Origin: an uncultured Alistipes sp.
GTDB taxonomy: Bacteria; Bacteroidota; Bacteroidia; Bacteroidales; Rikenellaceae
DNA: 20,194 nt
Reading direction: 5' to 3'
Assembly: GCA_900552955.1 (NCBI GenBank)
Contig: USBO01000018.1
Span: 1 to 20,194 of the forward strand
The position numbers and the translations under genes are program-made. Under the pieces are notes generated by a model. It did no database searches and was not told the origin of the DNA. It saw only the letters and a program-made list of their open reading frames with translations. This document shows positions 1-7,195 of the stretch, one piece after another; position 1 is the stretch's first letter, and the number at the start of each line of letters is the position of its first letter.

Positions 1-985
1 CACCACCCACTCGTCGGAGCTGGCCCACGCGGCCGACGTGCTGCTCGACAACAAGATCGAAAAGCTGCCCGTGGTCGATAACGACGGAAAGCTCGTCGGG
101 CTCATCACCTATAAAGATATTACGAAGGTCCAGGATCACCCCAACGCCTGCAAGGACAGCAAGGGCCGTCTGCGCGTGGCGGCCGGCGTGGGCGTGACGG
201 GCGACTCGATGGAGCGCGTCGACGCGCTCGTGGGCGAGGATGTGGACGCCATCGTGCTCGACTCGGCGCACGGCCACTCGGCCAACATCGTCGCGCTGCT
301 GCGTCAGATCAAGGCGAAATACCCCGAACTGGACGTCGTGGTGGGCAACATCGCCACGGCCGATGCGGCGAAGTTCCTCATCGACGCCGGTGCCGACGGC
401 ATTAAGGTGGGCATCGGCCCGGGCTCGATCTGCACGACGCGCATCATCGCCGGCGTGGGCGTGCCCCAGTTGTCGGCCATCTACTCCGCGGCGAGCGTCG
501 CACGCGGCACGGGCGTGCCGGTGATCGCCGACGGCGGACTGCGCTACTCGGGCGACATCGTCAAGGCGCTGGCCGCAGGCGGCGACTGCGTGATGATCGG
601 CTCGATGTTCGCCGGCACGGAGGAGGCGCCGGGCGACACGATCATCTACAACGGCCGCAAGTTCAAGAGCTACCGCGGCATGGGTTCGATCGACGCCATG
701 AAGGCGGGGTCGGCCGACCGCTACTTCCAGAAGGGCGAGGTCAACGTCAACAAGCTCGTTCCCGAGGGAATCGTGGCGCGCGTGCCGTTCAAGGGTTCGC
801 TCTGCGAGACGGTCTACCAGCTCGTGGGAGGCATCCGCTCGGGCATGGGCTACTGCGGCGCGGCGGACATCGAAGCGCTCAAGGGTGCGCAGTTCCTCCG
901 CATCACCGCCAACGGCGTGACCGAAAATCACCCGCACGACGTGACGATCACCAGCGAGGCGCCCAATTACAGCAGCGAACACTGA
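1..985 (+). CDS. guaB: IMP dehydrogenase, 3' part (5' end outside window)
   Basis: Oxidises IMP to XMP with NAD+, the rate-limiting step of guanine nucleotide synthesis, in the cytosol. The frame is open from base 2 and the true start lies upstream. The first residues are the end of a CBS (Bateman) domain (KLPVVDNDGKLVGLIT), after which the TIM barrel resumes. Visible motifs are the substrate/NAD region around LDSAHGHS, the catalytic loop GIGPGSICTTR with the nucleophilic Cys at codon 431-433, the phosphate-binding DGGLRYSGDIVKAL and GSMFAGTEE, and the flap segment YRGMGS. The stop is TGA at 983-985. guaA follows after 38 bases on the same strand, so the two consecutive GMP-branch genes are probably one operon. 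Identification is secure; only the N-terminal part is missing because of the window edge. Confidence 0.97.
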   Translation, partial: TTHSSELAHAADVLLDNKIEKLPVVDNDGKLVGLITYKDITKVQDHPNACKDSKGRLRVAAGVGVTGDSMERVDALVGEDVDAIVLDSAHGHSANIVALLRQIKAKYPELDVVVGNIATADAAKFLIDAGADGIKVGIGPGSICTTRIIAGVGVPQLSAIYSAASVARGTGVPVIADGGLRYSGDIVKALAAGGDCVMIGSMFAGTEEAPGDTIIYNGRKFKSYRGMGSIDAMKAGSADRYFQKGEVNVNKLVPEGIVARVPFKGSLCETVYQLVGGIRSGMGYCGAADIEALKGAQFLRITANGVTENHPHDVTITSEAPNYSSEH

Positions 986-1023
986 TCGTCCCGCCGATCC
1001 GAAACCTACGACACTCAGACTCT

Positions 1024-2553
1024 ATGCAGGAAAAAATCCTAATCATCGATTTCGGTTCGCAGTACACGCAGCTCATCGCCCGCCGTGTGCGCGAGCTGAA
1101 CGTCTACTGCGAAATTCACCCCTTCAATCATCTGCCGGCCGTCGACGCGTCGGTGCGCGGCGTGATTCTCTCGGGCTCGCCCTTCTCGGTGCGCGACGAC
1201 CAGGCACCCCGCATCGATCTGACGCCGATCAAAGGGCGTCTGCCGCTGCTGGGCGTCTGCTACGGCGCACAATACCTCGCCCAGCATTTCGGCGGCGAGG
1301 TGATGCCCGCTCCGAGCCGCGAATACGGACGTGCGATGCTCACCGTGGCCGAGCCCGACGACCGGCTCATGCAAGGCCTGCCCGCCACCACGCAGGTGTG
1401 GATGTCGCACGGCGACACGATCACCCGCGTGCCCGACGGCTACCGCATCGTGGCCTCGACGGCCGAGGTGCGCGTGGCGGCCTACCGCATCGAGGGCGAA
1501 CCGACGTGGGCCATCCAGTTCCATCCCGAGGTCTACCACTCGACCGACGGCACGCAGCTGCTCCGCAACTTCGTCGTGGGCATCTGCGGCTGCGCGCAGT
1601 CGTGGACGTCGGAGAGCTTCGTCGAGACGACCGTCCGCGAACTGCGCGAAAAGCTCGGCGACGATCGGGTCGTGCTGGGGCTCTCGGGCGGAGTAGATTC
1701 GACGGTGGCCGCCGTGCTGCTACACCGTGCCATCGGCGCGAACCTCCACTGCATCTTCGTCGACTCGGGACTGCTGCGCAAGGACGAGTTCGAGAGCGTG
1801 CTCGACTCCTACAAGGGCATGGGCCTCAACGTCAAGGGCGTCAAGGCCGGCGACAAGTTCCTGGGCGATCTGGCGGGCGTGACCGACCCCGAAACCAAGC
1901 GCAAGATCATCGGCCGCGACTTCGTGGAGGTCTTCAATGCCGAGGCGCAGCAGCTCGCCGACGTGCGGTGGCTGGCGCAGGGGACGATCTACCCCGACGT
2001 GGTGGAATCGGCCTCGGTGAACGGCCCCGCGGCCAAGATCAAGTCGCACCACAACGTGGGCGGACTGCCCGAGCACATGCACCTGAAGATCGTCGAGCCG
2101 CTGCGCCTGCTCTTCAAGGACGAGGTGCGTCGCGTGGGCCGCTCGCTGGGCATCGGCGAGGAGCTCATCGGCCGCCACCCCTTCCCGGGGCCCGGGCTGG
2201 CGATCCGCATTCTGGGCGAGATCACGCCCGAGCGCGTCGAGATCCTTCAGAACGTGGACAAAATCTATATCGACGCCCTGCGCGAACACGGGCTTTACGA
2301 TCAGGTCTGGCAGGCGGGCGTCATCCTGCTGCCGGTCAAGTCGGTGGGTGTCATGGGCGACGAACGCACCTATGAGAGCTGCGTGGCGCTGCGCGCCGTC
2401 ACTTCGACCGACGGCATGACGGCCGACTGGGTGCATCTGCCCTACGACTTCCTGGCGCGCGTGTCGAACGACATCATCAACAAAGTGCGCGGCGTCAACC
2501 GCGTGGTCTACGACATCTCCTCCAAACCGCCCGCAACGATCGAGTGGGAGTAA
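1024..2553 (+). CDS. guaA: GMP synthase (glutamine-hydrolysing)
   Basis: Converts XMP to GMP with glutamine and ATP; 509 residues, the usual length of the two-domain enzyme. Residues 1-190 are a class I glutamine amidotransferase with the catalytic triad visible: Cys79 in LLGVCYGAQ, and His167 and Glu169 in QFHPEVYHS. The ATP-pyrophosphatase domain begins with the P-loop LGLSGGVDSTV (about 218-228). The C-terminal dimerisation domain ends in the typical VVYDISSKPPATIEWE. The ATG at 1024 gives the conserved N-terminus ILIIDFGSQYTQLIARRVRE directly. It lies 38 bases after guaB, and no promoter box is evident in that gap, so co-transcription with guaB is likely. A strong hairpin starts two bases after the stop. 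Confidence 0.98.
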   Translation: MQEKILIIDFGSQYTQLIARRVRELNVYCEIHPFNHLPAVDASVRGVILSGSPFSVRDDQAPRIDLTPIKGRLPLLGVCYGAQYLAQHFGGEVMPAPSREYGRAMLTVAEPDDRLMQGLPATTQVWMSHGDTITRVPDGYRIVASTAEVRVAAYRIEGEPTWAIQFHPEVYHSTDGTQLLRNFVVGICGCAQSWTSESFVETTVRELREKLGDDRVVLGLSGGVDSTVAAVLLHRAIGANLHCIFVDSGLLRKDEFESVLDSYKGMGLNVKGVKAGDKFLGDLAGVTDPETKRKIIGRDFVEVFNAEAQQLADVRWLAQGTIYPDVVESASVNGPAAKIKSHHNVGGLPEHMHLKIVEPLRLLFKDEVRRVGRSLGIGEELIGRHPFPGPGLAIRILGEITPERVEILQNVDKIYIDALREHGLYDQVWQAGVILLPVKSVGVMGDERTYESCVALRAVTSTDGMTADWVHLPYDFLARVSNDIINKVRGVNRVVYDISSKPPATIEWE

Positions 2554-2554
2554 G

Positions 2555-2596
2555 CCAAAGAAAGGGCCCGAGCATCGGCTCGGGCCCTTTCTTTGG
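2555..2596. terminator. Bidirectional hairpin terminator between guaA and the transporter gene
   Basis: A perfect 19-bp inverted repeat (2555-2573 and 2578-2596) surrounds a 4-base loop ATCG. It lies between the stop of guaA (2553) and the stop of the convergent transporter gene (2610). The outer stem has A/T-rich stretches (CCAAAGAAA / TTTCTTTGG), so it can serve as terminator in both directions. There is no long T tract beyond it. Confidence 0.8.
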
Positions 2597-2609
2597 AGTG
2601 TGCCGCCGG

Positions 2610-3620
2610 TCAGTTGCCGCCGGCGACGATGATGAGGCCCAGCCCAGCGATGAAGAGGGCGAACATCAGTGCCAGCAGGGCGTTGACCGTCCGGCCGCCG
2701 CCGCGGAACTCCTTCCACACGAAGACGCCCCACACGGCAGCGACCATCGGCGCTCCCTGTCCCAGCGCATAGGAGACCGCCGCACCGGCCTTACCGGCCG
2801 CAATGTAGCTGAACGTCGTGCCCAGACACCACACGGCGCCGCCCAGCATGCCGACCAGATGCGTCGTGAAACCGCCACGGAAATAGTCGCGGTAGCTGAC
2901 GGGAGCCCCGTCGAACGGCCGCTTCATCACCCACGTGTTGAAGACGAAGTTGCTCGCCAGCACGCCCAGCGAGAAGATGAAAACCGCCGAATAGGGCGTC
3001 AGCATCCCGGGCGTCGGATTCTCGAAATGATCCAGATCCATCGCCGCCGCCACGAAGCGATAGAAGAGCGACATCAGCACACCGGCCACCGCCGCCAGCG
3101 CGACGCCCTTGCGGAACTGCGTGCGCTGCACGCCGCCGCTCTGCACACGCTGCGAGGCGATCCCGTTGCAGACGATCGCCGCCACGATGAGCGCCACGCC
3201 CAGAAAGAGGATGACGGGGTCGCCCTTGGGCGCACCCACGTAGTTGACGACGACGCCCAGCACCAGCGCCAGCCCGACACCCAGCGGGAAGGCCACCGAC
3301 AACCGCGTTTTGGTAATGGACGGGGTTAGAAGGATGTTTGAAGGGTTGTTTATAATACTGCCCTGCACGACGCTCCACACGCCGCGCGCGTCGGCCTGCG
3401 CCAGATCGGGCAGGAACGAACGCCCCTCGGTGCCGAAACTGCCCATCGTGAAGCCCGCAACGAGCGTGAAGAGCACCATGCCGATGACATAGTCCCAATA
3501 GAAAAGTTCGTAGCGCCAGCTCTTCGAAGCCAGCTTCTGAGTGTTGCCCCACGATCCCCAGCACATCATCGTGATGAAGCAGAACAGCACCGCCAGAGAA
3601 TAACTGTTGACGATAAACAT
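2610..3620 (-). CDS. DMT-superfamily membrane transporter, ureide-permease/GRP-like
   Basis: A 336-residue polytopic inner-membrane protein with about ten hydrophobic segments, starting MFIVNSYSLAVLFCFITMM and ending in a hydrophobic helix GLGLIIVAGGN. The N-terminal CWGSWGNTQKL, the YWDYVIG segment and the internal VAFPLGVGLALVLGVVVNY followed by GDPVILFLGVALIVAAIVCNG resemble bacterial relatives of the plant ureide permeases (DMT superfamily, near glucose/rhamnose GRP transporters). The substrate cannot be read from the sequence; sugars or nitrogen-rich heterocycles are both possible. It stands alone, convergent with guaA, with its own promoter candidate about 90 bases upstream. Oddity: residues around SIINNPSNILLTPSITKTRL, just before VAFPLGVG, are encoded by a locally AT-richer stretch that resembles an interspersed repeat (see findings), so part of this loop may be a remodelled insertion. 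Confidence 0.8.
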   Translation of the reverse strand: MFIVNSYSLAVLFCFITMMCWGSWGNTQKLASKSWRYELFYWDYVIGMVLFTLVAGFTMGSFGTEGRSFLPDLAQADARGVWSVVQGSIINNPSNILLTPSITKTRLSVAFPLGVGLALVLGVVVNYVGAPKGDPVILFLGVALIVAAIVCNGIASQRVQSGGVQRTQFRKGVALAAVAGVLMSLFYRFVAAAMDLDHFENPTPGMLTPYSAVFIFSLGVLASNFVFNTWVMKRPFDGAPVSYRDYFRGGFTTHLVGMLGGAVWCLGTTFSYIAAGKAGAAVSYALGQGAPMVAAVWGVFVWKEFRGGGRTVNALLALMFALFIAGLGLIIVAGGN

Positions 3621-3708
3621 AGGTTGTAGATTTTAGGTGAAAGCCTCCGCCCGCCACCGGCTTCACGAACCGAAAAACCGCGTTGCAGGCCTTGCGCAAA
3701 CGTTTGTA

Positions 3709-3739
3709 CAAAAATAGACAAAAAATCCGAACTTCCAAC
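3709..3739 (-). promoter_or_regulatory. Promoter candidate for the DMT transporter gene
   Basis: On the minus strand a TATTTTTG box (3709-3716) matches the Bacteroidota -7 consensus TAnnTTTG. A GTTG box (3736-3739; consensus TTTG) lies 19 bases upstream. Predicted transcripts start near base 3702, leaving an untranslated leader of about 80 bases before the start codon at 3620. Confidence 0.55.
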
Positions 3740-3796
3740 GTCCGCCCTCGTTTTCCCGCAGCGGAACGCCCCAGACCGGAGACGGAAGCAACGAAA

Positions 3797-3830
3797 AAAC
3801 GTCCCGTCGCACGGCAGCGACGGGACGTTT
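3797..3830 (-). terminator. Intrinsic terminator downstream of rubrerythrin
   Basis: A perfect 14-bp stem (3797-3810 / 3817-3830) with a 6-base loop. Read on the minus strand the stem is followed by a run of six T's (complement of A 3794-3799). This is a classic factor-independent terminator about 45 bases after the rubrerythrin stop, and it separates that transcript from the transporter promoter at 3709-3739. Confidence 0.85.
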
Positions 3831-3873
3831 CAGCGACAGGGGACGTCACGGGACGCCCCCGTGTCCCCGCTTC

Positions 3874-4428
3874 CTATTTCCTGAAGTAACGGTTGTAGAG
3901 GCCCTGAAAACCCGCACCGTGACGTGCCTCGTCCTTAGCCATCTCGTGCACCGTGTCGTGCACGGCGTCGAGGTTCTCCTGCTTGGCCAGACGCGCCAAA
4001 CGCATCTTGTCCTCGCAGGCGCCCGCTTCGGCGTTCATGCGCTTCATGAGGTTGGTCTTGGTGTCCCAGACCACCTCGCCGATGAGCTCGGCGAACTTCG
4101 AAGCGTGCTCGGCCTCCTCCCATGCGTAGCGCTTGTAGGCCTCAGCGATCTCGGGATAGCCCTCGCGGTCGGCCTGACGGCTCATCGCCAGATACATGCC
4201 CACCTCGGTACACTCGCCCATGAAGTGATTCTGAAGTCCCTCCCAGAGCTCCTTCGATGCGCCCTTGCCGTCGCCGATCACATGCTCCGTCACGAACGTG
4301 AGACCCTCCTCCTGCTCGACGACTTCGACGAATTTCTCCTTGCCGACCTTACACATCGGGCACTGCTCGGGTGCCTCGGGACCTTCGTGGATATACCCAC
4401 AGACGGTACAACGCCATTTCTTTGCCAT
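3874..4428 (-). CDS. Reverse rubrerythrin (NADH peroxidase-type), rubredoxin + diiron ferritin-like
   Basis: Oxidative-stress protein of anaerobes that reduces hydrogen peroxide with electrons passed from its rubredoxin iron centre. The 184 residues show a domain order opposite to classical rubrerythrin: an N-terminal rubredoxin-like Fe(Cys)4 site with Cys7, Cys10, Cys23 and Cys26 (CTVCGYIHEG, CPMCK), then a four-helix ferritin-like domain from about residue 58. Diiron ligand motifs visible are Glu72/Glu75 in MGECTE, E105-x-x-H108 in EEAEH, Glu in AEAGACE, and E167-x-x-H170 in KDEARH. The start ATG at 4428 follows a well-formed promoter by about 40 bases, and the gene is closed by a T-tract hairpin, so it is monocistronic. 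No frameshift or missing ligand is seen. A cytosolic role in oxygen tolerance is inferred from the family. Confidence 0.92.
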   Translation of the reverse strand: MAKKWRCTVCGYIHEGPEAPEQCPMCKVGKEKFVEVVEQEEGLTFVTEHVIGDGKGASKELWEGLQNHFMGECTEVGMYLAMSRQADREGYPEIAEAYKRYAWEEAEHASKFAELIGEVVWDTKTNLMKRMNAEAGACEDKMRLARLAKQENLDAVHDTVHEMAKDEARHGAGFQGLYNRYFRK

Positions 4429-4471
4429 AATTCCTTCTGTTTTATTTAAGTATGAGTTATTTTCCCGTGTA

Positions 4472-4502
4472 CAAAGATACGAACTTCCCGCAGAGCTCCA
4501 AG
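4472..4502 (-). promoter_or_regulatory. Promoter for rubrerythrin
   Basis: The minus strand carries TATCTTTG (4472-4479), a perfect TAnnTTTG box. CTTG (4499-4502) lies 19 bases upstream as the -33 element (3 of 4 consensus bases). The predicted start site is near 4465, giving a leader of about 37 bases. Confidence 0.7.
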
Positions 4503-4534
4503 CGTTCGTCCGATCATATTTTCTGATGCGGCCA

Positions 4535-5464
4535 TCAGCTTTTTCTATCGTCGTGGTCGATCGCCCACTCGACGAGCCCCACGTCGACGGCGTCCTTCAC
4601 CATCACCCGCTTGTCGCGGTCGAGCAGGTAGAGCGCCGGAATGGCCTTCAGGTCGTAGAGTTCCCGGTCGCGCACGACGCACCCCTTGTCATAGCCGTTG
4701 ATCCATCGGGCGGGCATCTGCGGCCGGTAGGACTCCCACTCCGCGAGGTCTTCGTCGGGATAGAGCGCCAGCACCTTCAGCTTGCCGCGCTCGATGAGTT
4801 CGTTGAGCATCGGCGACTCCGAGATCGCCTCGCGCACGGTCTTGCACAGGCCGCAGCCCGGGTTGTTGATGAACAGCAGCAGGTATTCGGCGCGAATGTC
4901 GTACATGCGGCGCGTCGCTCCGTCGGCCGTCGTGTAGCGGAAATCGTTGGCCGGACGGCCGATCCTGTTCTGCGAAGCCATGCGCAGGTCGCGCTCGGGC
5001 GCGAGGCGCTCCCAGCGGTCGAGCCACGGGCTGGCCACCAGCGCTTCGAGCACCGGAATGTAGAGCTCGTCGTTGCGCACCGGAGAGTTGGGGTCGTGCA
5101 GCACCCGTTCGGCCAGCATGGCGAAATATTCGGTCATGGGTTTCGACGCCGAGGCCCGCACCATGAGCGTGTCGATCGCCGCCCGGTCGTCGGGCGCGAC
5201 GAAATTGGCCACATAGGCGAACAGCGCCCGCACCATCGCCTGCGTGTCGACCTCGGCCAGCAGCGTCGTGTCACGGAAATCGAAGCCGTCCCAATAGTGG
5301 TCGCGCAGATAGGCCCCGCGCTCCTCGGGCGGAACAGCCGCCGGCACGGCGGCGGGGCGGAACGTGCGCGGCGCCGGACGGGCGGCCTCGCGTGCCGGCC
5401 GCCTCTCCCTGCCGCAGGCCGCCGACAGCAAGACGGCCAGAGCAATCCATAAGATTCGTCTCAT
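4535..5464 (-). CDS. DUF5106-type thioredoxin-like lipoprotein
   Basis: A predicted exported lipoprotein of 309 residues. The start MRRILWIALAVLLSAACGRE was chosen because it gives a signal peptide with lipobox and Cys17; the open frame extends 69 codons further upstream, but that stretch is GC-rich leader and a promoter box lies between. The middle (about 45-165) resembles the DUF5106 domain found before Bacteroidota thioredoxin-like modules (RDHYWDGFDFRDTTLL). The C-terminal part (about 168-305) is a thioredoxin fold with the redox motif CGLC (Cys204, Cys207) in FINNPGCGLCKTV and the later cis-Pro region LKAIPALYLLD. A role in disulfide or thiol chemistry at the membrane surface is inferred; the partner is unknown. 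It is divergent from the gadC/glsA pair, and no functional link is evident. Confidence 0.8.
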   Translation of the reverse strand: MRRILWIALAVLLSAACGRERRPAREAARPAPRTFRPAAVPAAVPPEERGAYLRDHYWDGFDFRDTTLLAEVDTQAMVRALFAYVANFVAPDDRAAIDTLMVRASASKPMTEYFAMLAERVLHDPNSPVRNDELYIPVLEALVASPWLDRWERLAPERDLRMASQNRIGRPANDFRYTTADGATRRMYDIRAEYLLLFINNPGCGLCKTVREAISESPMLNELIERGKLKVLALYPDEDLAEWESYRPQMPARWINGYDKGCVVRDRELYDLKAIPALYLLDRDKRVMVKDAVDVGLVEWAIDHDDRKS

Positions 5465-5491
5465 CGGAAGGTTCGTTGGAATAGACCTCTG

Positions 5492-5499
5492 CAAAATTA
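5492..5499 (-). promoter_or_regulatory. Promoter -7 box for the DUF5106 lipoprotein gene
   Basis: The minus strand reads TAATTTTG, matching TAnnTTTG, 28 bases before the chosen start codon. No convincing TTTG-like -33 element is found at 18-21 bases upstream. The box supports the downstream start at 5464 over the longer open frame. Confidence 0.45.
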
Positions 5500-5617
5500 A
5501 CAAAATCCACACAATAACTCCGCAATCGGGCCACAAACTTCGCCGCGACGGGCGATTTGCACAAAAGTTGCACCTCCGAAGGCTGTGTTTCACTGCTGCG
5601 CGGCGCCCGAAACCCGT

Positions 5618-5633
5618 CCTGCCGTACGGCAGG
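5618..5633. other. Perfect 16-bp palindrome in the gadC leader
   Basis: CCTGCCGTACGGCAGG is a perfect palindrome, 60 bases upstream of gadC. It could be a leader hairpin or an operator for a dimeric regulator. No TAnnTTTG box on the plus strand was found between 5465 and 5692, so the gadC promoter remains unidentified. Confidence 0.4.
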
Positions 5634-5692
5634 GCACGACCGCCCGAACACCGAAACCTCCCGCCCCGCAATCGAAATCGAATAGATCATAT

Positions 5693-7195
5693 ATGCGTAT
5701 GGATGCTAAAAAAAGTACAGGATTCAAACTCAGCGTAGCGACGCTCGCCATCATGAACATCACGGCCGTGGTCAGCCTGCGCGGACTGCCGGCCGAGGCG
5801 ATTTACGGCCCCTCGTCGGCCTTCTACTATCTCTTCGCGGCGATCGTCTTTCTGATCCCCACGGCGCTCGTGGCCGCCGAGCTGGCGGCGATGTTCTCCG
5901 ACAAGCAGGGCGGTGTCTTCCGCTGGGTGGGCGAAGCCTACGGCGCACGCACGGGCTTTCTGGCCATCTGGCTCCAGTGGATCGAGTCGACGATCTGGTT
6001 CCCCACAGTGCTGACTTTCGGCGCCGTGTCGATCGCCTTCATCGGGCTGAACCAGCATGCGGACACGATCTTGGCGTCGAACAAACTCTTCACGCTGGCC
6101 GTGGTGCTGGCCATCTACTGGATCGCCACTTTCATCTCGCTCAAGGGGTTGGGCTGGGTCGGCAAGATCAGCAAATGGGGCGGCATGATCGGCACGATCA
6201 TTCCCGCCGCGCTGCTCATCGTGCTGGGCATCGTCTACCTCGCCACGGGCGGTCACAACCAGATGGACATGTCGCAGGGCTTCTTCCCCGACCTCACCAA
6301 GTTCGACAATCTGGTGCTGGCCAGCAGCATCTTCCTCTTCTACGCCGGCATGGAGATGATGGGCATCCACGTGATGGAGGTCGACAATCCGTCGCGGAAC
6401 TACCCGAAGGCGATCCTCATCGGTTCGCTCGTCACGGTCTGCATCTTCGTGCTGGGCACCTTCTCGCTGGGCTTCATCATTCCGGCCAGGGAGATCAGCC
6501 TCACGCAGTCGCTGCTCATCGGCTTCGACAACTATTTCAACTACCTGCACATGTCGTGGGCGTCGCCCGTGATCGCCGTCGCGCTGGTGTTCGGCGTGCT
6601 GGCCGGCGTGCTGACGTGGGTCGCCGGCCCTTCGAAGGGTATCTTCGCCGTGGGCAAGGCAGGCTACCTGCCGCCCTTCTTCCAGCGGACCAACCGCAAC
6701 GGCGTGCAGCGCAACATCCTGCTCGTTCAGGGCTGCGTCGTCACGCTGCTGGCGCTGCTCTTCGTGGTGATGCCCTCGGTGCAGTCGTTCTATCAAATCC
6801 TGTCGCAGCTCACCGTGCTGCTCTATCTCATCATGTACATGCTGATGTTCTCGGCCGCCATCGTGCTGCGCTACAAGATGAAGGACGCCCCGCGCCCCTT
6901 CCGGCTGGGCCGGGGCAACGGCCTGATGTGGCTGCTCGGCGCCATGGGCTTCTGCGGCGCGCTGCTGGCCTTCGTCCTGAGCTTCATCCCGCCGTCGCAG
7001 ATCGCCACCGGCAACCACACCGTGTGGTTCTCGGTACTCGTGGTCGGCTGCATCGTCGTGGTCGCCGCACCGATGCTCATCTACGCCGCCCGCAAACCGT
7101 CGTGGCGCGACCCGCAGGCGCAGTTCGAACCCTTCCATTGGGAGCAGCCCGCCGCCGAAGCGGCCGCACGCAAGCCGCGCCGCAGAACGAAATGA
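5693..7195 (+). CDS. gadC: Amino-acid antiporter, GadC-like (glutamate/GABA or glutamine antiporter)
   Basis: An APC-superfamily inner-membrane antiporter of 500 residues with about twelve hydrophobic segments. The start of the first membrane helix (KLSVATLAIMNITAVVSLRG) followed by GPSSAFYYLFAAIVFLIPTALVAAELA, then KQGGVFRWVGEAYG and the FFPDLTKFDNLVLASSIFLFYAGMEM region, are typical of the GadC branch. The ATG at 5693 (or the one at 5699, two codons on) leaves only a short hydrophilic head; the open frame runs 36 codons further upstream, but those residues are not family-like. The last ~30 residues form a charged tail (ending RKPRRRTK) that could correspond to the pH-gating C-plug described for E. 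coli GadC; this is inference. The stop overlaps the glutaminase ATG (ATGA), implying translational coupling and a joint role in exporting deamidation or decarboxylation products for acid resistance. Confidence 0.87.
   Translation: MRMDAKKSTGFKLSVATLAIMNITAVVSLRGLPAEAIYGPSSAFYYLFAAIVFLIPTALVAAELAAMFSDKQGGVFRWVGEAYGARTGFLAIWLQWIESTIWFPTVLTFGAVSIAFIGLNQHADTILASNKLFTLAVVLAIYWIATFISLKGLGWVGKISKWGGMIGTIIPAALLIVLGIVYLATGGHNQMDMSQGFFPDLTKFDNLVLASSIFLFYAGMEMMGIHVMEVDNPSRNYPKAILIGSLVTVCIFVLGTFSLGFIIPAREISLTQSLLIGFDNYFNYLHMSWASPVIAVALVFGVLAGVLTWVAGPSKGIFAVGKAGYLPPFFQRTNRNGVQRNILLVQGCVVTLLALLFVVMPSVQSFYQILSQLTVLLYLIMYMLMFSAAIVLRYKMKDAPRPFRLGRGNGLMWLLGAMGFCGALLAFVLSFIPPSQIATGNHTVWFSVLVVGCIVVVAAPMLIYAARKPSWRDPQAQFEPFHWEQPAAEAAARKPRRRTK

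Noticed and set aside
5977..7191. Long in-frame extension upstream of glutaminase, overlapping gadC
   Set aside because: The residues before the glutaminase ATG are shadow sequence of gadC; domain similarity begins only after 7192/7222.
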